Source: JBCBWG01 sp039817205
Lineage (GTDB): Bacteria > Pseudomonadota > Alphaproteobacteria > Rhizobiales > Hyphomicrobiaceae
Assembly (NCBI GenBank): GCA_039817205.1
Contig: JBCBWG010000114.1
Span: 1 to 9,895, forward strand
DNA length: 9,895 nt
Direction of reading: 5' to 3'
Under the pieces are notes generated by a model. It worked only from the letters and a program-made list of their open reading frames with translations. It did no database searches and was not told the DNA's origin. Shown in pieces: positions 4,322 through 9,895 of this stretch; the stretch's first letter is position 1; every line of letters starts with the position of its first letter. The translations under genes were made by a program, and so were the position numbers.

Positions 4322-6661
4322 TTAGCGACCCCGGCCGCGATTACGTCGTCCGCGACCAAGCCTCGGTGCCCGGCTGCCTCGATACCCTTTGGTCAGTGCC
4401 AACTGCATTTTGTTGGGCTCGCTCAAAACTTCGAAGCGCAAAGCGCCAGCAACCGGGATCGCTTCAAGCAGCTTGACCGTTACAGCGTCGCCGAGCCGGT
4501 AGCCGCGATGTGAGTCACGATCAATCAGCGCATGCTGCTCTTCGTCGTGTTCGTACCAACCAGCCCCGCCAAGACTTCCAGCCGGCACAAAACCATCGGC
4601 GCCCGTATCATCGAGCCGGACAAACAAGCCAAATCGGACAACGCCCGACACGCGGCCACGAAACTTGGCGCCTATTTTTTCTGACAGGAAGGCTGCGACC
4701 AGGCGGTCCGTCGTCTCGCGCTCAGCGGTCATAGACCGGCGCTCGGTCTGCGAGATTGCTGTCGCCACTTCGGGCAGACCATCGACCTCTCGCATGTCGA
4801 GCCCATCATCGCCGAGTTTCAGAGCTGTAATCAGCGCACGGTGCACGAGGAGATCCGCGTACCGCCGGATGGGCGAGGTAAAGTGGGCGTAGCGGGACAG
4901 GTTGAGACCAAAATGGCCGAGGTTTTCGAGCGCATACTCGGCTTGGCTTTGCGAACGTAGCACGACCTCGCTGACAAGCTCTGGAACGGGCAACGACTTC
5001 GCCTTCTCCAGGATGCGATTGATATCGCCCGGTTTCAAAACGTTCTGCGCTGGCAACTTCATGCCGAGCGTCTCGAGGAAATCGCGGAGCCCCTTCAGCT
5101 TCTCCTTCGATGGCGCGTCATGCACGCGATAGACGCACGGGAGTTTCGCCCGTTCGAGCGTCTCGGCGGCCGCCACGTTCGCCTGGATCATGAACTCTTC
5201 GATGAGTTTGTGGGCATCCAACCGGTCGGGCACGACGATGTCAGACACGTGCCCCGTCTCATCGAGAATGATCTTGCGCTCCGGCAGATCTAGATCGAGC
5301 GGCGCTCTCTGTTTGCGCGCGGCACGCACCGCAACGTAGGCTTGCCAGAGCGGGCTCAGAACTTCGTCGAGACCTGGCATGTCCCGACCAAGCGCAATCC
5401 GATCAAACGCTTCTTGCGCCTCACCGTAGCTGAGCTTCGCCGCCGACCGCATCATGCCGCGTGAAAACGTGTGATCGTGTTTCGCGCCGGTCTTTGAAAA
5501 CCGCATGCGAACGGCGAGGCAAGGGCGGAGTTCTTTTTCGCGCAGCGAGCAAAGATCGTTCGAAATAAGCTCCGGCAGCATTGGGACGACGCGATCGGGG
5601 AAATAGCAGGAATTGCCGCGTTTGCGCGCTTCCCGATCTAGCCGTGTGCCGGCGCGCACGTAGGCTGCAACGTCAGCAATTGCGACGGTCACGATGAAAC
5701 CATCTGGGTTGTCAGCCGCCGTGTCTGGCTCGGCGTGGACCGCATCATCGTGGTCGCGGGCATCGGGTGGATCGATCGTGACGAGATTGAGCCCAGTCAG
5801 GTCGCGGCGGCCCGACCGTTCCAACTGCGGAAGGTCATCGACCTCAGCCATGACCTCGGACGGGAACTGATCCGGGATGCCGTGTGCGTGCACAGCGATC
5901 AGGCTGATCTGGCGCTGATCGCTTGGGTTACCAAGAACATCAGCGACGCGCGCTTGAGGCTGGGCCGCGCGGCCCGCACTCACAACATCAAACCGGACGA
6001 GATCGCCGTCGCTCGCGTCCCCGCAATCCTCGCGCCGGACGTGCCACTCATCGCGGGCTTTTTTGTCGACGGGCGATATCAAGCCGCCGCCGTGATGGGC
6101 TTGGCGAAAAATGCCGAGCATCCGTTTTCGATCGCGCCCAATTCGTTTCATCGGTTGGGCTGTGAAGGAAATCTCGGGTGGATCGCGGTCTTCGTCTGGG
6201 ATCGGTGTGATGCGCGCGAGAACCCGATCCCCTTCGCCGAGCGCTGTGTCCCGACCGCTTGAGCCTCTCCGACTGGCGCTATCTGCGACGCGTCCGGACG
6301 AGATCATCAGACCGCGTGGGCGGACGCCATCGTCCCACTGGGCCGGTTCGGCGATGAGTTCGCCATCCGCATCGGTTCCGACGATATCGAGCACCGTGAC
6401 CGTTGGCAGAACACCAGCTGCGCGCAGGTCTTTCTTCTTGCCGGCCAGAAGTCCTTCATCGGTCATGTCTGCAAGAAGCGCCTTGAGTGCAACGCGATCT
6501 GCACCTTTGATATTGAACGCTTTTGCGATCTCCCGCTTGCTCGCCCTCTGCTGCGTCGTCGAGACAAATTCGATGATCTCGTCGCGCGTTGGAAGTTCAC
6601 CGGCCGAGCGCGTCCGGCGCGATTTGATGGACTTCTTGGAAGTTGGCGCCCGGCTGGACAT
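4322..6661 (-). CDS. rnr: Ribonuclease R, 3'-5' exoribonuclease
   Basis: 779 residues, within the usual RNase R range. It degrades RNA from the 3' end to nucleoside monophosphates, including structured RNA, and acts in mRNA decay, rRNA quality control and tmRNA-linked turnover. Order of domains: basic N-terminal tail (1-20), winged helix (about 24-75, PTRDEIIEFV...REIAKAF), cold-shock/OB domains (about 80-240), catalytic RNB domain (about 285-615) and S1 domain (about 665-745). The metal-binding site is in TIDPPDARDHDDAVHA (D297, D303, D305, D306). The RNB C-terminal signature YAHFTSPIRRYADLLVHR is at 591-608, also diagnostic. The tail is Arg/Gly-rich (GRGRRNRGRGR, 769-779), probably an RNA-binding extension, where E. 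coli RNase R has a Lys-rich one. The start is the ATG at 6661-6659, whose A is the last base of the topA stop codon (TGATG), suggesting translational coupling; the TTG codon just before it is less likely. It lies mid-operon between topA and DUF983. Confidence 0.97.
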   Translation of the reverse strand: MSSRAPTSKKSIKSRRTRSAGELPTRDEIIEFVSTTQQRASKREIAKAFNIKGADRVALKALLADMTDEGLLAGKKKDLRAAGVLPTVTVLDIVGTDADGELIAEPAQWDDGVRPRGLMISSGRVADSASRRGSSGRDTALGEGDRVLARITPIPDEDRDPPEISFTAQPMKRIGRDRKRMLGIFRQAHHGGGLISPVDKKARDEWHVRREDCGDASDGDLVRFDVVSAGRAAQPQARVADVLGNPSDQRQISLIAVHAHGIPDQFPSEVMAEVDDLPQLERSGRRDLTGLNLVTIDPPDARDHDDAVHAEPDTAADNPDGFIVTVAIADVAAYVRAGTRLDREARKRGNSCYFPDRVVPMLPELISNDLCSLREKELRPCLAVRMRFSKTGAKHDHTFSRGMMRSAAKLSYGEAQEAFDRIALGRDMPGLDEVLSPLWQAYVAVRAARKQRAPLDLDLPERKIILDETGHVSDIVVPDRLDAHKLIEEFMIQANVAAAETLERAKLPCVYRVHDAPSKEKLKGLRDFLETLGMKLPAQNVLKPGDINRILEKAKSLPVPELVSEVVLRSQSQAEYALENLGHFGLNLSRYAHFTSPIRRYADLLVHRALITALKLGDDGLDMREVDGLPEVATAISQTERRSMTAERETTDRLVAAFLSEKIGAKFRGRVSGVVRFGLFVRLDDTGADGFVPAGSLGGAGWYEHDEEQHALIDRDSHRGYRLGDAVTVKLLEAIPVAGALRFEVLSEPNKMQLALTKGYRGSRAPRLGRGRRNRGRGR

Positions 6662-9366
6662 CAAGCGTCACTTTCGGCCGCCGATGCCGACTTTTTCTTC
6701 TGGGCTGCTTTCTTCTTAGCCGGCGCTTTCTTTGCCGCGGCCTTTTTGGTCGTCGCCGTCTTCGCAGCTGCCTTCTTGGCTCCAGCCTTCTTCGCTGGTG
6801 CCTTTTTCTTTGCCGCGCCGCCGACCTTCTTGCCCGTCTTCTCGGCGCGGTCTGCGATCAGCTTGACGGCATCCTCAACGGTCAGGTCGGTCGGCTCTTT
6901 GTCTTTCGGAAGCGTCGCGTTGATTTTGCCGTGCTTCACATATGGTCCGTACCGGCCGTCCATCACCTCGATCTTACCGCCAACATCCGGGTGCTCGCCG
7001 AGGTCCTTCAAGACCTTCGCCGCAGCGGCGCCAAACCGGCCTTTGCCACCGGACGCAGCTTTTTCGGCGATGACGGTAACGGCGCGGTTGATGCCGATCT
7101 CAAACACGTCTTCGTTGGTCTCGAGCGGTGTGAACTTGCCGTCGTAGACGAGGACCGGTCCGTAGCGGCCAAAGCGCGCTTCGATCGGTGTACTCGTTTC
7201 CGGGTGCTCGCCGACGAGGCGGGGAAGTGCCAGAAGTTTGAGCGCAAGATCGAGATCGATACTGTCGATCTCGACACCCTTTGGGATTGATGCGCGCTTC
7301 GGTTTCTCTTTCTCGACGGGTTCGCCGAGCTGAATGTATGGTCCGAACCGTCCGGTCCGAAGCGTCACCGCTTCGCCCGTTTCAGGATCTTCGCCGAGCA
7401 GCTTCCCGTCCGGATTGATTGCACTCGCGTCCGGATCGCCCGTCTCAGAAAACTGTCGCGTGAAACGACATTCGGGATAGTTCGAGCAGCCGACGAAGGC
7501 ACCGAATTTGCCCGTTTTCAGGCTCAGCCGTCCGCTATCGCAGACCGGGCAACCTCGGGGGTCGCCGCCGTCTTCCTTGGGTGGGAAGATCGCCGGGCCT
7601 AAGATTTCATTGAGCGCCTCGAGGACGTCCGAGACGCGGAGTTCCGTCGTCCCGTCGATGGCGGCGTTGAACTCTTTCCAGAACTCGCGGAGCACTTGCT
7701 GCCAATCGAGTTTGCCGTCGGAGATTTTGTCGAGCTGTTCCTCGAGGCTCGCCGTGAAGTCGTACTGGACGTAGCGCTGGAAGAACGACGAGAGAAATGC
7801 CGTGACGAGACGGCCTTTGTCTTCGGGGATCAAGCGTTTCTGGTCGAGGCGCACGTAATCGCGGTCGCGCAACACGCTGAGCGTCGACGCGTAGGTCGAT
7901 GGGCGCCCGATGCCAAGCTCTTCCATGCGTTTGACGAGCGTTGCTTCCGTGTAGCGCGGCGGTGGTTGCGTAAAGTGTTGGTCAGCCGAAACGCTGTCGT
8001 CGGTGAGGTGGTCGCCCTGCGCAATGGGCGGAAGACGGCGACTGTTTTCGTCGTCGCTGTCGTCGCGTCCTTCTTCGTAGAGTTTGAGGAACCCGTCGAA
8101 AGCGACGACGGTGCCTGTGGCGCGAAGTCCGTACGTCTTCCCGTCGCGGCCTTTGATCTCAATCTCGGCCGTGGTTTGTTCAAGTTCAGCCGATGCCATT
8201 TGGCTCGCAACCGCGCGCTTCCAAATCAGTTCGTACAGCGCGGCCTGCTCGTTATCGAGGTACCGAGACACGTCTTTAGGGCGCCGAAAAAAGTCGGTTG
8301 GGCGGACGGCTTCGTGAGCCTCCTGGGCGTTTTTGGCCTTCGTTTTGTATTCGCGTGGCGTCGGCGAGACGTAGCGCTTGTCGTACTCGCTCTCGACCAT
8401 CTGCCGAAGCGATGCGACCGCTTCCGGAATAATCTGGACGCCGTCGGTTCGCATGTAGGTAATGAGCCCGACCGTCTCGCCCCCAATGTCGATGCCTTCG
8501 TACAGCCGCTGCGCGACGTTCATCGTCTGTTTTGCGGAAAAGTTGAGCTTTCGCGAAGCTTCCTGTTGCAAGGTTGACGTTGTGAACGGTGGCGCTGGGT
8601 TCCGCCGCGTCGGCTTCGTCTCAACCGAAACAACCTGGAAGTTGCTCTTCTCGATCGCTGCTTTGATCGCGTTGGCGCTGTCTCCATCCGTCAGGTCAAA
8701 CCGCTTGAGCGTCGCACCGTTGATCGCCGTAAGCCGCGTTTTGACCGCGTCCCCCTTCGGCGTCTTCAGGATCGCCTCGACCGTCCAATATTCCTCGGAC
8801 CGGAATGCCTCGATTTCATTCTCGCGCTCGCAGACCAGGCGTAAGGCCACGGACTGGACGCGGCCCGCCGAGCGTGCACCGGGGAGTTTTCGCCAAAGGA
8901 CCGGAGAGAGCGTGAAACCGACGAGATAGTCGAGTGCGCGGCGCGCGAGGTAGGCGTCGACCAGCGGTCCATGGATTTCGCGCGGTGCTTCGAGCGCTGC
9001 GAGCACAGCTGGTTTGGTGACCGCGTTGAAGGTCACCCGCTCGACCGGCACACCCTTTTTAAGCGCCCGGTTCTTCTCGAGAATGTCGAGCAGGTGCCAG
9101 GAGATTGCCTCACCTTCGCGGTCGGGGTCGGTTGCGAGGATGACTTTGTCGGCGGACTTGACCGCGTCCGTGATCTCTTTGATCACTTTCTTCGACCGCG
9201 CGTCCGTATCCCAGACCATTTCGAAGTCATTGTCGGGGTCAACGGAGCCGTTTTTACTCGGCAGGTCACGGACGTGGCCATAGGAGGCCAAGACCTTGTA
9301 GCCCTTGCCGAGGTACTTGTTGATGGCTTTGGCCTTTGCGGCCGATTCGACAATCAGAACGTTCAT
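6661..9366 (-). CDS. topA: DNA topoisomerase I (type IA)
   Basis: 901 residues. It relaxes negative supercoils by a single-strand break through a 5'-phosphotyrosine. Toprim domain (about 1-130): E7 in VLIVESAAKAK and the metal triad in ATDPDREGE (D80, D82, E86). Note Ala in VESAAKAK where most homologues have Pro. The catalytic tyrosine is Y304 in GLITYMRTDGV; IGRPSTYAS (486-494) is another family block. One four-Cys zinc ribbon follows (C606, C609, C627, C633: CPVC...GCSNYPEC). Then come three C-terminal repeats with a G-R-[FY]-G-P core (TGRFGPYIQLG at 671-681, FGRYGPVLVYDG at 732-743, DGRYGPYVKHGK at 803-814), of the zinc-less TopA C-terminal type. Residues 842-895 are almost only Lys and Ala with some Gly, Thr and Pro, a histone-H1-like tail that should bind DNA. 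The start is the ATG at 9366; a TTG two codons earlier is less likely. The SD is weak. It has its own promoter in the gap after dprA. Confidence 0.97.
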   Translation of the reverse strand: MNVLIVESAAKAKAINKYLGKGYKVLASYGHVRDLPSKNGSVDPDNDFEMVWDTDARSKKVIKEITDAVKSADKVILATDPDREGEAISWHLLDILEKNRALKKGVPVERVTFNAVTKPAVLAALEAPREIHGPLVDAYLARRALDYLVGFTLSPVLWRKLPGARSAGRVQSVALRLVCERENEIEAFRSEEYWTVEAILKTPKGDAVKTRLTAINGATLKRFDLTDGDSANAIKAAIEKSNFQVVSVETKPTRRNPAPPFTTSTLQQEASRKLNFSAKQTMNVAQRLYEGIDIGGETVGLITYMRTDGVQIIPEAVASLRQMVESEYDKRYVSPTPREYKTKAKNAQEAHEAVRPTDFFRRPKDVSRYLDNEQAALYELIWKRAVASQMASAELEQTTAEIEIKGRDGKTYGLRATGTVVAFDGFLKLYEEGRDDSDDENSRRLPPIAQGDHLTDDSVSADQHFTQPPPRYTEATLVKRMEELGIGRPSTYASTLSVLRDRDYVRLDQKRLIPEDKGRLVTAFLSSFFQRYVQYDFTASLEEQLDKISDGKLDWQQVLREFWKEFNAAIDGTTELRVSDVLEALNEILGPAIFPPKEDGGDPRGCPVCDSGRLSLKTGKFGAFVGCSNYPECRFTRQFSETGDPDASAINPDGKLLGEDPETGEAVTLRTGRFGPYIQLGEPVEKEKPKRASIPKGVEIDSIDLDLALKLLALPRLVGEHPETSTPIEARFGRYGPVLVYDGKFTPLETNEDVFEIGINRAVTVIAEKAASGGKGRFGAAAAKVLKDLGEHPDVGGKIEVMDGRYGPYVKHGKINATLPKDKEPTDLTVEDAVKLIADRAEKTGKKVGGAAKKKAPAKKAGAKKAAAKTATTKKAAAKKAPAKKKAAQKKKSASAAESDA

Positions 9367-9381
9367 GATCAACCGATTTGG

Positions 9382-9397
9382 CGGCGTTCGAGCGCCG
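9382..9397 (-). promoter_or_regulatory. GC hairpin in the topA leader near the start codon
   Basis: CGGCG (9397-9393 on the minus strand) pairs with CGCCG (9386-9382) around CTCGAA, a 5-bp all-GC stem ending 16 nt before the topA ATG. With the weak SD, such a hairpin could tune translation initiation. Position is the only evidence. Confidence 0.25.
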
Positions 9398-9450
9398 ATT
9401 TTGATTGGGTCGGGTTCGCTGTCTTAAACGGTCGCCGATGATGAATTGGT

Positions 9451-9460
9451 TCTCGCGAGA
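9451..9460. repeat. 10-bp palindrome in the topA leader
   Basis: TCTCGCGAGA is a perfect 10-bp palindrome lying about 20 nt downstream of the transcription start predicted from the topA promoter. It could be a small operator or a chance occurrence; no known regulator is recognised. Confidence 0.2.
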
Positions 9461-9486
9461 CCGAAAAGCGGGCCGAAGCGCCGCGG

Positions 9487-9515
9487 AACATGTGCGAACG
9501 CATCATTCATGTCAA
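9487..9515 (-). promoter_or_regulatory. promoter of topA (TTGACA-17-CATGTT)
   Basis: On the minus strand a consensus -35 TTGACA (9515-9510) is followed by a 17-nt spacer and CATGTT (9492-9487), an acceptable -10. The predicted start near 9480 gives a leader of roughly 115 nt before the topA ATG. It lies in the 218-nt gap between dprA and topA, so the topA-rnr-DUF983-NUDIX operon probably has a promoter independent of dprA. Confidence 0.6.
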
Positions 9516-9584
9516 ACAACGGAATTTTGTGGCGTGAGCCAAGGGCGACCGGTCGTGAGGCTGCTCTTCGTTTGTGCAAGCCGG

Positions 9585-9895
9585 TCAGGGTTTGCGTGCA
9601 AAGGCGCGGCCATCAACGCGTTGGATTTGCCTGGAAAGTTCCAGATCGATCAGCGTGGCGCGGACAACGTGGGCATCCAATCCGGTCGCCCGAATGAGGT
9701 CATCGATATCCGTCGGCGCTGGGCCAAGATGCCGCATGATTGTCGCCCGGTTGTCGGCCCCGTCGCGTCGCCGTCGCTCTCGCCGGCAGAACTGGGCGTC
9801 TGGTCTGGCGGCCGAGAAACCAAAGGCTGTCTTGGCTCTACTGGTTCCGGTTCTGATGACAGTTCACGGCGTCCCGTTACTTGCTCGCTGTCGGT
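9585..9895 (-). CDS. dprA: DprA (DNA-processing protein A), C-terminal part only, with an apparent frameshift
   Basis: Only the C-terminal end lies in the window. The last ~50 codons before TGA (9587-9585) encode a DprA-type winged helix: ATIMRHLGPAPTDIDDLIRA, then GLDAHVVRATLIDLELS, then RQIQRVDGRAF. DprA binds single-stranded DNA and loads RecA during natural transformation; the winged helix is an accessory domain after the Rossmann core. Upstream in that frame there is a stop (TGA at 9866-9864). The Pro/Glu/Ser-rich linker expected before the winged helix (SSEPEPVEPRQPLV...SAGESDGDA) is instead read in another frame, open from 9895 and running on to a TGA at 9652-9650. The frames join if one base is added in the run of four C at 9758-9761 (G on the minus strand). 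It is therefore a sequencing indel, a real frameshift, or a shorter protein without the winged helix. The neighbourhood dprA-topA is standard for the group. Confidence 0.75.

Noticed and set aside
3860..4513. 217-codon open frame on the plus strand
   Set aside because: It spans the antisense of the DUF983 gene and the end of rnr, both strongly supported on the minus strand.
5735..6262. 175-codon open frame on the plus strand
   Set aside because: Antisense shadow of rnr; no family resemblance.
7696..8577. 293-codon open frame on the plus strand
   Set aside because: It is antisense to topA, whose domains and catalytic residues are unmistakable. Long opposite-strand frames are expected in GC-rich coding DNA, and the product shows no recognisable domain.
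9446..9697. 83-codon plus-strand frame over the topA promoter and dprA end
   Set aside because: Antisense to the DprA winged helix and lying across the topA promoter; no family resemblance.

Overview
This is a housekeeping stretch of an alphaproteobacterial chromosome, most likely from the Hyphomicrobiales/Rhizobiales side. The evidence is the DivK-PleD cell-cycle pair, which is an alphaproteobacterial signature, and the gene order dprA-topA-rnr-DUF983-NUDIX-rpmG facing divK-pleD, which as I recall is common in that order. Coding DNA is GC-rich and SD-led. I cannot name a genus. I see no tRNA, rRNA, CRISPR array, insertion sequence or phage gene.

Left part, plus strand (1-1887): the 3' part of divK (its start lies upstream of the window), a 107-nt gap, then pleD. 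DivK is a single-domain response regulator and PleD a diguanylate cyclase with two receiver domains. Together they link cell-cycle phosphorelay signalling to cyclic-di-GMP.

Middle, non-coding (1888-2605): 718 nt between the convergent ends of pleD and rpmG with no convincing gene. It holds several inverted repeats: three small stem-loops just after pleD, one followed by five T; a 17-bp palindrome resembling a CRP/FNR-type operator; a promoter-like pair; and a nested 11-bp inverted repeat at 2453-2515 that could mark a structured RNA. This is the least explained part of the window.

Right part, minus strand, read from high to low coordinates: dprA (C-terminal part only, with an apparent frameshift), topA (own TTGACA-type promoter), rnr (start overlaps the topA stop as TGATG), a small DUF983 membrane protein, a NUDIX hydrolase with a split Nudix box, and rpmG. 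rpmG encodes 55-aa ribosomal protein L33 from a GTG start behind its own promoter. topA to the NUDIX gene is tightly packed and probably one operon joining DNA topology, RNA decay and two minor functions.

I find no convincing new biological system. The points most worth checking are the dprA reading-frame break and the structured 1888-2605 intergenic region.
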